64,000 nt of DNA from Dioscorea cayenensis subsp. rotundata (GCF_009730915.1 NC_052488.1:20454305-20518304), one strand, 5' to 3'; numbered from the stretch's first letter, positions 12,481-24,061 are shown. Notes: generated by a model from the letters alone, not told the origin. Program-made: numbers and translations.

Positions 12481-13375
12481 ACCATTTTCTTTTGGTGACC
12501 AACCTTTGATTCTTGGAACTTTGTTAGATAGGAAATGGTCAAAGGTTGTATAATTTAATAAGAATAATCAGACATTAAGTTATTTCAGCTCTAAACACAA
12601 TAATTATGTTATGCTTATAGGAAAGAGTAAAATTAATCTTCTATTTCTTATAAATATTAATGTGTATTATAAATCGCCCATTTATTTGAGATATGTTTTT
12701 ATAAGCTTTTATTGTTCTTAGTTTAAGTATTTCAATAAAATATATCAGTTTTATTTTTTATGAAAACGGACCGGTTATAATGGCTTACATATCTCCTATG
12801 GATAAATCTCTTATCATGCTATCTGAAAAAGGGCGAGAGCACTCCTCACAATCAAACTTTAGATCTCTCACTTCAAAAACGTGGTGTGAATCACTAGGCT
12901 ATGCCCGGTAACCATACCATTTTTTTTAAAAATTTAAAGATAATGAGAAAAGAATTAAACAATGATTGGAGAGGAATTAAAAAGAGGAAATTCTTTGATT
13001 AGTGAGCTAATAGTCCTCTGGCTGGTACAACAAAGAATAAACATGATAAGTCTACAACCTATTTCAACCATTTTGTTAAAATATAATAATCAATTTGATA
13101 ATTTTTTTTAAGCTTAAATTAAATAATCATCAATTTGGTTTGACTTTTTAATATTTAAAAAAAAAATCCAATTTTAGAGTGGTTGTTTTTGAAAATTTTT
13201 AAAAATAAAAAAACAGTCTTCTTCATCATTAACTCAAAAAAATTCTTAACTAACTATTTTTTAATACAAACATAAGATATTCAACCCTCAAAATTTAAAT
13301 TTCTGACAATTTTCAAAAAACATTTATCTTAAAAATAACAGAAATTATATAAAAAAAATATTAATAATTTGTCCT
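11400..13375. other. Intergenic DNA between GDSL and SAUR genes
   Basis: AT-rich DNA with a long (AT)n microsatellite at about 12424-12474. The block at about 12798-12915 read on the minus strand has an A-box-like tagcctagtgattcacacc and a weak B box, so it may be a SINE fragment, but no target duplication was found. No gene seen. Confidence 0.5.
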
Positions 13376-13379
13376 CATT

Positions 13380-13460
13380 TGAATGTGGGCCCATCTCATT
13401 CTCTCCCATTTGAACTTGGGCCCACAATGTCTTAACCTGGGCCTATATAAAGGCCCAAAC
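13380..13460 (+). promoter_or_regulatory. SAUR promoter: GGGCCCA motifs and TATA box
   Basis: A good TATA box (ctatataaa, about 13443-13451) sits about 80 bp upstream of the SAUR start. It is preceded and followed by gggccca, tgggcccac and aggccca words (site II/TCP-like). The arrangement suggests transcription starts near 13475. No canonical TGTCTC auxin response element was noticed in this short stretch. Confidence 0.55.
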
Positions 13461-13527
13461 TCCATCTTTCTTATTCCCTTCTCCTCCTCCTCTCCTCCGC
13501 GATTCCCGTCACCGCCCGGTGACCCAA

Positions 13528-13911
13528 ATGGCCAACACTCGCCGGCTCAGCAAGATCAAGAGCGTTCTCAAGCGCTGGCACTCATCCAGCCGTCTAGGCT
13601 CCTCCTCCTCCTCCTCATCCATCTCCCGAGATTACGACACGTGGCACCCCTCCACCACGGACGGTGATCCCGTGCCATCCGGTCTCCACGCGGTGCTCGT
13701 CGGCAAAGATCGCCGCCGCTACCTAATCCGCGCTGACCTCGTCGATCACCCCGTATTCCGCCGTCTCGCCGGACACGACGTCAACGCCGGCGGCGACGCC
13801 ACCGTCGTCGGCTGCGAGGTCGTCCTCTTCGAGCACTTGCTTTGGATGCTCGAGAACTCCGATCCCGCCACCGAGTCACTCGACGATCTCGCTCAGTTCT
13901 ATGAGTGTTGA
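13528..13911 (+). CDS. SAUR-family auxin-responsive protein
   Basis: Small auxin-up RNA proteins promote cell expansion, mainly by inhibiting PP2C.D phosphatases and so activating plasma-membrane H+-ATPases. This intronless frame gives 127 residues starting MANTRRLSKIKSVLKRWHSS. The basic N-terminus and the serine run (about residues 23-31) precede the SAUR core (about 50-125): a VPSGLHAVLVGKDRRRYLIR strand, VDHPVFRRL, and a C-terminal FEHLLWMLEN helix. Absence of introns and this length are typical. The start is the first ATG downstream of the TATA box. The frame is much more GC-rich, especially at third positions, than its surroundings. The N-terminus (KxxKLKSVLKRWHS) recalls the SAUR76-78 subgroup; that placement is tentative. 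Confidence 0.9.
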   Translation: MANTRRLSKIKSVLKRWHSSSRLGSSSSSSSISRDYDTWHPSTTDGDPVPSGLHAVLVGKDRRRYLIRADLVDHPVFRRLAGHDVNAGGDATVVGCEVVLFEHLLWMLENSDPATESLDDLAQFYEC

Positions 13912-16499
13912 CTCGCTGGCGCACTTTAACCCTTTTACACTGTTCCCGCGATTAAACTACCGCTTCTGGCCACGGTTTGCTCATATACCCCTCCAAAAAT
14001 TTGAAAAAAATATATATATATATACAAAAATATATATATTGGTCTTCTGCTGCAATATCTAATGTTTGAGGGGTGTAGACTGTAAATTTTGCGAGTGATA
14101 AATCAATATATTTTGTTGTTTATTTTATTATTCTTCTTCTTAATTTTTAAAAAATATTAAATATTGATCAGTTGGAAAAAAATGGGATCCATTTGTCATT
14201 AAAGAGATGTGATTAGTTGCTAGCTAATTAAGTTTTATTGTTTCAGACTTACCTCCATGTCTCTTGCTAAATTAATAGTTTAATAAAATGGTTAATTTAT
14301 TGATAAAAATAAATAAGAAACAAATGTTTATCAATGAGGATGACATAGCAGAACCAGTGGGTTAGTTTATTGATAATTACCCGTGCTTTATGATTATAAT
14401 TCACTTTTTGGGTCTATTTAGGAGTTTTGTGTGAGAAATATCTTTTGTTCTTCCCATTCAGAGTTGTATGACAGGAGGATTTATCTTTAGAAGGTCAGTT
14501 AAATTATTATAATTGGTTCACTTTTATACCAATTTATTTTTTATTTATTTGTGGATTTTGTAAAATATAAAAAAAAACAAAAAAAATGACACAACTCTCA
14601 CAAGTATCAAATAATGCTTGGTTTGATCCTGCATGGAAATGGGTGCTCTCTTGTATTTTAATCCTTGTCTTTTTACTGATACATTATTAGCCAGGTTGGC
14701 AGTGTGTGTTAAATATAAATAAATAAATGAATGATCCCTTTGATAATTATTTTTTTAGTGTCATTATTTTTATTTGTTCTCTTTTGTAAAGGCATACATC
14801 ACTAGTGAATCTCGTGATCTCACCAAATATTACTGGCTTGCTAATTTTAATTTTTCTTATTTTGTTTTGTTTCATGTTATATTGTTTTGCTTCAATATAT
14901 ATACACACACACATATAAACAAAATGAATTTTTTTATTTAAAACTATGACATTAACTGATATTTTTTAGTTCATTAATTAATGTATATATATATATATAT
15001 ATAGATAGATAGATATATGGTTTGTTGTTTTATTGTTTGATTTTTGCATTGACAATAATCAAACAAATACATGGAGGAGAAAAATGGTCTATTTTGATAC
15101 TAGTTATATTGGTCATATTTCTTTCAATACATTAGTGATTAATATGTGTGTGTTAGTATTATTTAATATATACTCTACCCCATCATCTTTAATTTATAGG
15201 CCTACATGCATGCAAAATTTCAAGAATATCATCATGAATAAATACATTATTAATTTTCTGAATTATTGGTCAAATTTTCATTACAAACAACTAGAAATCA
15301 AGAGCATGATTTAATTAATTTTTAATTAAAAAGAAAATAAGGGAACATGATTTAGTGGAATAGATGGAAAGAGTTTTAAATTTTTAATAACTCCACTTGT
15401 TGGTTGTGATGCACCAAATAGAGTACTGACATATATAGTAACATAAGTACCAAGAACTAGCATTAGTACTTAATTAAACTTAATTATAACTAACACTCCA
15501 GTCACCCATTCCACTTATTGATCTAATCCTCTTTTATTGAAATTTTTTTAAAATATTTTTTTAATAGAAAAGTGCATTAAATGGTACTAGAATGACTAGA
15601 GTGATTAATTATCATTAAACCATGAATTGATTACCTTGAGAAATGAACTAAGAAAAGAGGTCTTCGAGAAAAAAAGACCACATGGCATGTTCCTCAATTA
15701 AAATCATTAATTAAAGTGTATGTAATTAGTAAACTTGATTAACATGAAATCTCTCATTGAGAATTGAATCAAATCACAAGATTGATTTCTTGGTTTCTTT
15801 GGAAAAGGGGATGATGCATGTTTGCTTACATGCATGAACCTTTGGAATGTGGCTTTCAAGCTTTTTGAGAGCTGGGAATGAAATTTGGTGGGAAGCAAAC
15901 ATCAATGTGTCTTGTGGTTAGGGGCCATGCATAAAAGTTCCTAATATTTTGGGATGATTGATTTATCAATTAGGTAATTAATGTACGACTCGAGTAGTAT
16001 TTTTGGAGATTAATTTCTGTGGTGTTTTAGATTTGGCAATATCAAGAATATGAATACAATAAAACTTTACTCTTATAGTACTGATTATCAGTATAGTTCA
16101 AAATTATATACTAAGAATTATATTTGTGGGTCATGGTGTAGGTTCTCTATGAGAGGAATAATGTTTTCTTTCCAATAGAGTTGCATAGCAGTAGAGATTT
16201 TATTCTTAAAGGGTCATTAAACTACCGTGACAAGCACATCTTTGTACTTATTTGTCTTTTTTTTAATGATGCTTTATCATTTTTTTAAAAATATATATAT
16301 AAAAAAAATCATATAAAAGAGAAAGAATGGTTGGGCAATTGGAAGACTCATTGAATTAAGGGCCATTTTTATGAGCATTATCTTATTATTATCACTTGTG
16401 TTTTATAATTTATATTATTTAATATCAATTTATTTGTTAATATAACTTTGTTTCTCAGTTAAATAATATTTAATTTTATATTCAAACAGGCATCAATAT
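13912..16499. other. AT-rich intergenic DNA
   Basis: No gene seen. Short (AT)n and (GATA)n tracts occur at about 14010-14037 and 14980-15015. Open frames in this stretch lack any recognisable domain. Confidence 0.6.
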
Positions 16500-16572
16500 G
16501 GGGATGTAGCTCAAATGGTAGAGCGCTCGCTTTGCATGCGAGAGGCACGGGGTTCGATCCCCCGCATCTCCA
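16500..16572 (+). tRNA. tRNA-Ala (anticodon TGC)
   Basis: The 73-bp sequence folds as a standard cloverleaf. The acceptor stem is GGGGATG with CATCTCC, the D arm GCTC/GAGC, and the anticodon stem CTCGC/GCGAG around the loop TTTGCAT (anticodon TGC). The variable loop is AGGCA and the T arm CGGGG-TTCGATC-CCCCG. A box (TAGCTCAAATGG) and B box (GGTTCGATCCC) are intact, there is no intron, and T-runs just downstream (about 16586-16592) can terminate pol III. The gene stands alone between the SAUR and the oxidase array. Confidence 0.97.
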
Positions 16573-16884
16573 AATATTTTAATTTTTTTTTTATTTACTT
16601 TTGTGCTTCAAATGTACGTTTTTTTTCCCCTACTAACAACTAAAAGAGTACACAGTTACACACTATCTTCACATTGATACTATACAAAAATTGATGAAGA
16701 AAAAAATACAATAGCTTCAATAATTACTTCACTAAAGCAACACTTTCCAAATCACAGTTCCATGTGGAATTTATTTTTCAAATGATAATAACACAACGTC
16801 AAGCAACCACATTGAATTACTAATGTCTCATGATACCATTTTCTTGGGTCTTAATTACTGAATATGATGAGAATTAAGAATTAA

Positions 16885-19259
16885 TCAGAGCATGGATCTC
16901 AGCCTGTCATTCTCTGTTTGTACATGGTTTCTAGTGATATCCTTCAAACCAGGACAACCATTGAGAGTCATGGTCAGCTCCAACTCATTCTGAAGCATTT
17001 CGATGACTTGTTTAACACCGTGCTCTCCCTTCGCAGCTAGACCATATATTATCGGCCGGCCAATCTGCTCAATAGAATAATATCAACAACAGTAAGCAAG
17101 ATACAGAAACCCAACCTGTATCAATCACTCAAAAATGTCCAAATGAACAGATACCATAACAGCATTTGCACCGAGCGCCAATGCCTTGAAAACATCAGTT
17201 CCCCGGCGAACTCCTCCGTCTAATATGATAGGAACTGCTCCAGAGACAACTCTCACAACCTGTTTTACAAGTGTGACATGAATATGGTTATCATTCAATT
17301 GTGTTTTTAACTTGTATTGGAGGAGTGATTGATTAATTAAGAAGCAAAGAAAACCTCCTCAAGAGCTGATATTGATGCTGGAACATAATCGAGCTGACGA
17401 GCACCATGATTGGATACAATAATGCCTGCTACTCCTGCTTCAACTGCCTTTCTAGCTGCTCATTTTTGTCGATCATAATTCAGCTTTCAGTTATTTTTGT
17501 TTTGGCAAATCTCAGAGGAGGAAAATTTGTATGAGCAAGATTAAGCTTATTACCATCTTCTGCAGTGAGGATACCCTTGAGTAGAATTGGCAACTTTGTA
17601 CTCGACCTCAGCCATTCAACGTCCTGTGGAAATTGAAGACAATAATAAATATGCATGAATACACTCATTAATATTTAGCTGTCATAACTTTTCTAACATA
17701 GTTGATCAGGAAAAAAAATTTAGTATATGTTTCTCACATAGCTCAATTACCTTCCAAGATACAGCATCATCTAGAGTTGCAGAAGGTAAGGCTTTGAGAT
17801 CAGAACCACCTTTCTGCCCAAAGAAAAATAAGAAGAAATAATACTTTGCTTAAAAATCATGTTGCTAAAGCTGTATGCTCTCGGTTACAGTTACAATATT
17901 ACGATCTAAACTAGCTACAGCCTACGGTAAAATGGTTTTCTCCAAAATGTAACAAGCTGTAAATTATCAAAGTGTGTATTAATTCATACTCACTGATTTA
18001 ACGTTGACTGACAGTAGGCCTTCAAGGTTTGCAAATTTTGGTATCACAAACCTGTAGAAGAAATCAGTTTACGATATTTCTTGCTAATATAACAAATTTA
18101 TTCAGATAAATGATCATGAAGAAAAGCCATGTCTTTTAGCACTTAATTGATGCCCATTTCAAACATGTATATATCTATTTGTCTCATGACATGTCACATT
18201 AATAGTAGAGAATCAAAGGCAGAAGGATGAGGAAACAAGAATTACTTGTTTTTTAAACCAACTTCCCTTCGACCAAGCCTGGGTCTGTCGACTGTTAAAA
18301 CAATGGCTTTGAACCCATTGCTCTCAGCTCTCTTTACCAATTTCATGGAAACATCCCGTTGTTTGATAACCTGTTCAGAAAAAAAGGTCATAAAGGAAAC
18401 TAGCAAAAAGAATCAGATCATCAACAATCAACAATTCTAAATTGGACCCAGTTGATCATAATTAAGTACATATAGTTGAAAAAACCGGACTGCATCACAG
18501 CTTGAAGCAACCTCCTCAATAGTACAGTTGGATGAAAAGGATAAAACCTGAAAACAAGAAGGGAACTCTAGTATATATGACACCTAAATTCATAATAATG
18601 TTAAAAACCAAAACCATATATATAAAGTACCATAATTGCATTGCATGCTGCTGCTGCTCTTGCGACCGCCACTTCTCCTGAAAGTAAAAGAAAAGCTTAG
18701 ATAACTGATAAGGACTTTCAATAATGTATTAAAAAATAATATATGGTTAACCATCGACCAAGTGGTCTATTGGTAGTCAGGTCTTTGTTGAAACTCTTCA
18801 CACGTGCTAAAAATTCGAATCAGCGCACATTCCTCTAAGAGGAGAGGATGAGTAGATAATGTTGCATTAAAGAATAATATATGGGAACAAAAACCTTCAT
18901 GGTGTGCCAACTTGTGAAAGGCAGTAGGAGCAACCATGATAGGTGCTGCCATTTTAAATCCTAATAAGCTTGTGGACATATCAATCTTGCTCACATCTAT
19001 TAGGACCCTCGGCCGAAACCTAAACAAAGCCCACAAAAAAGAATGTAATCCTGATAATACCCTGCTGCATGATAAATAAACCAGACTACCAGAGTATAAA
19101 AAATAGTAGATATTACAAAATTCTTTGAAAAGCTTTGATATTTTCGCTCAGAGTATATTCATCCTCAGCTCCTCCTCTGAAGAAATCATAATTCTTCTTC
19201 AGAAGAATTTTCCTGGCAAGCTCTTCAAACTCATTCAATTTAACTGGTTCAAACTCCAT
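16885..19259 (-). CDS. Peroxisomal (S)-2-hydroxy-acid oxidase, copy A (GLO/HAOX-like)
   Basis: FMN-dependent oxidation of (S)-2-hydroxy acids to 2-oxo acids plus H2O2 in peroxisomes. Eleven exons from the start: 19259-19117, 19019-18895, 18677-18631, 18547-18470, 18370-18246, 18051-17994, 17813-17751, 17623-17554, 17455-17355, 17259-17155, 17064-16885. They give 364 residues, the usual family length. FMN and active-site blocks are present: [29 protein letters not shown] (catalytic His) and [20 protein letters not shown], then [14 protein letters not shown]. The end, RLRSML, gives Ser-Met-Leu, a PTS1-like tripeptide. At the position of spinach GLO Tyr24 the motif is YDFF rather than YDYY, as in Arabidopsis HAOX2, so a longer-chain 2-hydroxy-acid substrate is likelier than glycolate. 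Homology to the upstream regions of copies B and C ends about 100 bp before the start, and a MULE lies about 410 bp upstream. Confidence 0.9.
18747..18862 (+). mobile_element. SINE-like insertion in intron 2 of oxidase copy A
   Basis: This 116-bp block is absent from the matching introns of copies B and C. It is bounded by near-perfect 22-bp direct repeats at 18725-18746 and 18863-18884 (two mismatches), and the uninterrupted form of that sequence is present once in each of B and C. Inside are an A-box-like stretch (ccaagtggtctattggtagt) and a B-box-like aaattcgaatcagc. A tRNA-derived SINE is the simplest reading. The insertion came after the gene duplication. Confidence 0.75.
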
Positions 19260-19672
19260 AAATTCACTGCTTCACATAAGAACAAACAAAATAATCTTAG
19301 GAACACTCACAAAAGACTTCAAGTACATAAACTTGGAGCTAGCACATTTCATGAATAAAGTCATCTGATGCAATTCAGGATCACAATCAACAGACAACAA
19401 CACCACCTAAGAAGATATTCATTAACTCCATGAAACAAACATACATCATTAATACATAAGAAAACATACCCAAATACAAGAGAAATTGGACACTGAGAAG
19501 ATCAAGGGGGTGCTGAACGGAAAAATATCCAGATATAAAATGGGAATGAGGAACAATAAGGAAAAAGACAAGGGAAAGGATGAGATAATTCTGCAATTTG
19601 ATCTGTTGGGTTATTTGGGCTTCCCTCCTATGTGGAAAAAGCCCAACCCAAGTCTTTGGCTCATAAGGATTA

Positions 19673-20400
19673 GGGTTAATTTTTCAGGAAGTCACCCAAC
19701 TTTGCCTTATTATCATTTTGGTCATCCAATTTCAAAATGTATCAAAATGGTCACTCAAGTTATAAAAACTTTCACCGGGAAGTCACCCGAGACTCTCCGT
19801 CGCCCAATAGCCTACGTGGCGACCGTAAAAGCCCAGTCAACCACTGATGTAAACATTATCAAGCTTACGTGGCTTGTCCACGTCAGATTAAGTCGCTGAG
19901 TCATCAAAACAATGACACCTCAGCCCTTTCTTCTTCTTCTTCTTCTTCTTCTTGTCTTCTGATTCTTCTTCTCTACATTCTTCTTCTAAGTCCTTTCTCC
20001 TTCTTTTTCTTCTTTCTCTGGTTCTTCTTCTCTACCCTCTTCTTCTTTGTGCCATTGTTCTAGAGACTTTTGAATCTAATCTCTTTTTATTTATTTATTT
20101 TTTCATGTTTCTCAAACTGTTTCCTAAGATAAAATGCTCTTTATTGCCATGTCAGACCGTCATCTGTTCATTTCATTGTCAGGAGATGATCATGAGATGA
20201 TGGTGTTCGTCCACAACTATCATCTCTATTGACTCCACTGGTTGATGTGATTCAACTGGATAAATTTGTAAAAAAAATGTTTTTTCTTTTGTCAAGCTTT
20301 GCATTTGTCAAGCTTAAGCAAGTAACCCTTACCTAGTGAATGATATATGCATAACATGTCAGGCATCTCTTTTCTCTTTTGCTTTTTTGTGGGAGAGAGA

Positions 20401-20436
<36 letters not shown>

Positions 20437-21195
20437 GGACCTTATATCATCGACGCCATGGAGGTGTGAGGAGCCTGACAAGTCGATGATGCCAAGCTGA
20501 AGGTTACAGCTAACCCGACGAGACCTCCACCATGCACGCCCTCTCAAGTGCTCCGTCTCTCATCCAAGTCCATCCTCAACATGAGCTCGAGATCGACCCC
20601 GAGCTCCGCTACAGCTTCCATCGAAATGCCCAGGTTTTCTCCTCTCCTTTTCTTTTTTCTGTGGATAAAAACCATGCTTTTGAGGATTTAGGGTTTTGAG
20701 AAGACTCTCACTAATTCGGTTGTTTCTTTTAACTCATTTTGTTAGACAGGACTTGCATTGATTTCTTCAAGTCTCGAGAACAATGGCATGAAGAAGAAGA
20801 GGGTAGAGAAGAAGAAGAACCAGAGAAAGAAGAGAAAGAAGAGAAAGAAGAAAAAGAAGGAGAAAGGACTGAGAAGAAGAATGTAGAGAAGAAGAATCAG
20901 AAGACAAGAAGAAGAAGAAGAAGAAGAATAAGAAGAAGAAAGGGCTGAGGTGTCATTGTTTTGATGACTCAGCGACTTAATCTGACGTGGACAAGCCACG
21001 TAAGCTTGATAATGTTTACATCAGTGGTTGACTGGGCTTTTACGGTCGCCACGTAGGTTATTGGGCGACGGAGAGTCTCGGGTGACTTCCCGGTGAAAGT
21101 TTTTATAACTTGAGTGACCATTTTGATACATTTTGAAATTGGATGACCAAAATGATAATAAGGCAAAGTTGGGTGACTTCCTGAAAAATTAACCC
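19673..21195. mobile_element. Mutator-like element (MULE) with ~300-bp inverted repeats
   Basis: Perfect 9-bp target duplications, taaggatta, lie at 19664-19672 and 21196-21204. The ends are inverted copies starting GGGTTAATTTTTCAGGAAGT; the inverted repeats extend inward about 300 bp (to near 19960 and 20900), ending in CTT/AAG-rich tracts. The 9-bp duplication and long terminal inverted repeats are the MULE signature. The 0.9-kb core encodes no transposase, so the element is non-autonomous. It holds a (GAT)n run at about 20401-20435 and a possible captured exon (ATG at 20532 to a donor-like CAG/GTTTTC at about 20633). The two arms are almost identical, which implies a fairly recent insertion. 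Confidence 0.9.
20400..20640 (+). other. Possible captured gene fragment inside the MULE
   Basis: A GC-richer segment between the inverted repeats. A 34-codon frame from 20532 reads MHALSSAPSLIQV then QHELEIDPELRYSFHRNAQ, and ends at a good splice-donor context. Acquisition of host exons is well known for Pack-MULEs. I do not recognise the parent protein and there is no second exon, so the fragment is probably not functional. Confidence 0.35.
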
Positions 21196-21204
21196 TAAGG
21201 ATTA

Positions 21205-21826
21205 AGGGGTTGTATGAAAATGCAGAGACAGAGAGAAAAGAAAGGACTAGAAAATGAAGGATACAAGATACATTATTATTATTATTATTATTTTTTTGCA
21301 GTTTTTCATACAGTTTGGCTGAACTACATTTCTGCACGATTCTCACTTGTTCACCATTTGATTGTGCTGAAATTTGGTGTGGAGTTTAGCAAGACATTGT
21401 TCTAAAATCTGAACGGTCGGAACTGTGGTTTTTACCCTCGATTTGATGGGGTTTTTCACGTCAAGATTGGGTGGTCATAGTTGCGTATGGTTGTTTTGAT
21501 TTCTTGCTCATTCTCACTACAAAATTGCTGCAGTTACAACTTATATCAGTTTATTCCTCACAAGTTGATATAGATCCGAAAATTGGTCTTGCTGCTGTTC
21601 TATTCTCTTTAAATCAGGTGACATTCCGTTGATTGAAGCCTAACGTGATCATAAAAAAACTCTCCCAAAATGAGTTGCTCTTGTATTCAGCTTGAATCCT
21701 GACCCTCGACTACTTTGCCCTCAACCCATAACTCTAACAACAATAACTATTGGGGCAATTAATTTCAATTCACTCTAATTCCCTCCGTCCACATATATTA
21801 GGACGTAAATGCCCTTATCCCCTCAG
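21205..21826. other. Unassigned spacer between two MULEs
   Basis: It contains a short (ATT)n tract at about 21272-21290 and otherwise no recognisable gene. It is not obviously homologous to the regions upstream of oxidase copies B and C. The word ccctccgtccacatatatta (about 21781) recalls Stowaway-type ends but no partner end was found. Confidence 0.5.
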
Positions 21827-21835
21827 TCTAACAAC

Positions 21836-23969
21836 ATGGTTCATTTCACTGGTGGCCACATAAGTTTCATAAGTATAACGCTATGGCCACAAAAGTTTTT
21901 TTTATAAAGTTGTGGCCATTTATATTCACTCTGGTTGCATGGGAGGCCACAACGGGCTGTTTCGGGGCTACTTCAGGCGAATTTGATGATGTGGCTCCCA
22001 GCAGGGTTTATTAAATTCATAACACTATCTCGTGTGGCAGTCCACCTCATCGATCGATTGGGTAATGGCCATGTCAGCTCCACATTGGCATCACACGTGG
22101 CAGTGATCCATGTAGACAATCCCCAATATTCTAGCCCTAGTTCACAGACGAGCAACCTCGCTCCCGAATTCTTTTTTCTCTCAGCCAGACTAAGGCATCG
22201 CTCTAGCAAGAATCGGGCACCATTTCGGCTAGAACCAGGCATCACTCCGACCAGACTCCGGCATGATTCCGCCCAGTTTGTTTATAAAGGAGTTAAGATT
22301 GTGAGAAGTTCAATCTGTTTGTCAAGGAGTCGAGATTGTCTTTGTATTGTGAGATTGAAATATAATTTTGTTTTGAATGAATGAATATTTACAAGATTGT
22401 GAGAAGTTAAATTTACTTTACTAAAATTTACTTCACAGCCTAAGTCTCAATGTGAGAAATTCTCCAGTGTTTGTATTAGTTATTGGTTCTATTGTGCAAC
22501 TTAATTTGGGTTATTATTTTTTCATTTGTTTCTTCATTTGAATTATTATTTCAATTGTGCAATTTTTACCTGATAATTATTCTTGGCAACCTTCCCCTAA
22601 GAATTTCTTAAAGTTATTGTTTCAATTTCAGTTGTGTAATTGAATGAAGATCAAATCTGTAGGATCTTCAAAATCTGCAAAATTATTGTACCAATTTGTA
22701 TACTAAAACCCGGGGAAAGAATATGAGGGAAAAACTAGACATGAAAAACCTGGGGAAAGAGTTACTAAAATTTGGGAAAATAGAAAAGCTACAAATCTGT
22801 ATGCAATGCTGAAAGCTGGGGAAAAATCTGGGAAAAAACTAGGGAAAAAATTAGACAATACAGCATAATTGAATCATGAGAAAAATCTGGTTTGTATGCA
22901 AAGCTAAACATGGGGAAAAATCTAGGGAAAAATCTGCAAATCATACTGAAACATGAGAAGAAATTGTACACAATAAAAATATGCAGATCATACTGAAACA
23001 TGAGAAGAAATTCTGCACAATGGAAATCTGCAGAAATCTGCAGATCATATTGAAACATGATAAGAAATTCTGCACAATAGAAATTTGCAGATCATACTGA
23101 AACATGAGAAGAAATTCTGCCTAGAAATATGCAAAAATTTGGAAAAAAACTGCAGAAAATTACTAACCTGTCAATACACAATACTTAAACAAGACATAAC
23201 ATATTTAATCTGCACAATAGAAACCTTGTCAATACACAATACTTAAATCTTCACATTTAATTACTACAATACACAATACTTAAAGAAGACAAAACACAGA
23301 ACAATTAAACAACACATCATCAAATTAAACAACCTTGTCAATATATAACTGACAATGCTTATAATAGAATTTTGAGACATTAAACAACACAGAAACAACA
23401 ACCAAACTAAAGTTGGAAAACTGATACAATTCCCAGCTATTCAATTCCCAGTTTACATTAAACAAAAATATTAACACTCTATATTAAAACTCCAGGCAAT
23501 CTGCAGCTTCACACTTGACTAAGGTTGGCATCAAGATCAGCTCTAACTGGGGAAGAAACCATGTTTGCAGGTGGAGATTGAGTTGCTCTTGTGCAGTAGA
23601 TGCCCTAGTCTGGCTGAGAGGAAAAAGAATTCGGGAGCGAGGTTGCTCGTCTGTGAACTAGGGCTAGAATATTTGGGATTGTCTACAGGGATCACTGCCA
23701 TGTGTGATGCCGACGTGGAGCTGACATGGCCATTACCCAATCGTCTGATGAGGTGGATTGTCACGTGGGATAGTGTTATGAATTTAATAAACCCCGTTGG
23801 CAGCCATATCATCAAATTCGCCTAAAATAGCCCCGAAACAGCCCGTTGTGGCCTCCCATGCAACTGGAGTGAACATAAATGACCACAACGTTATAAAAAA
23901 AACTTTTGTGGTTATAGCGTTATACTTATAAAACTTATGTGGCCACTAGTGAAATGAAGTAATGAACCC
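21836..23969. mobile_element. Mutator-like element (MULE) with ~370-bp inverted repeats and a repetitive core
   Basis: Target duplications tctaacaac lie at 21827-21835 and 23970-23978 (a tenth base may also match). Long inverted repeats (about 21836-22205 and 23600-23969) face each other; both contain the blocks ggtggccacataagt, cgggctgtttcggggc and gagcaacctcgctcccgaat. The terminal bases differ slightly between arms because the left one lacks a few bases. The core encodes no transposase and is AT-rich, with a minisatellite at 22936-23135 and many ggggaaa-type words before it. Open frames in the arms mirror one another and are not genes. The element is non-autonomous. Confidence 0.85.
22936..23135. 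repeat. Minisatellite of ~47 bp, four copies, in the MULE core
   Basis: The phrase gcagatcatactgaaacatg followed by agaagaaattctgcacaa recurs at about 22936, 22983, 23040 and 23087. Spacings are 47, 57 and 47 bp, the longer one due to a small internal duplication. The copies differ by a few substitutions. Confidence 0.75.
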
Positions 23970-24061
23970 TCTAACAACACTAATAGTCCAAGGGTACTTA
24001 TTGTAATTTCGTTCTCTCCATAACTCTTCAGTTGTACTGAATGGACCCCAATACCCTTCCC

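Noticed and set aside
19672-21346. Mirror-image open frames of about 75 codons at the two ends of the first MULE
   Set aside because: They are the same inverted-repeat sequence read from each end; no conserved protein, no promoter.
21781-21806. Stowaway-like terminus ccctccgtcc
   Set aside because: Only one end is visible and there is no TA duplication.
22936-23135. Regularly spaced repeats considered as a CRISPR-like array
   Set aside because: Units are directly adjacent without unique spacers, inside a plant transposon; CRISPR does not apply.
21935-23825. Open frames of 85-149 codons in the second MULE arms
   Set aside because: They mirror each other across the inverted repeats and resemble no protein.
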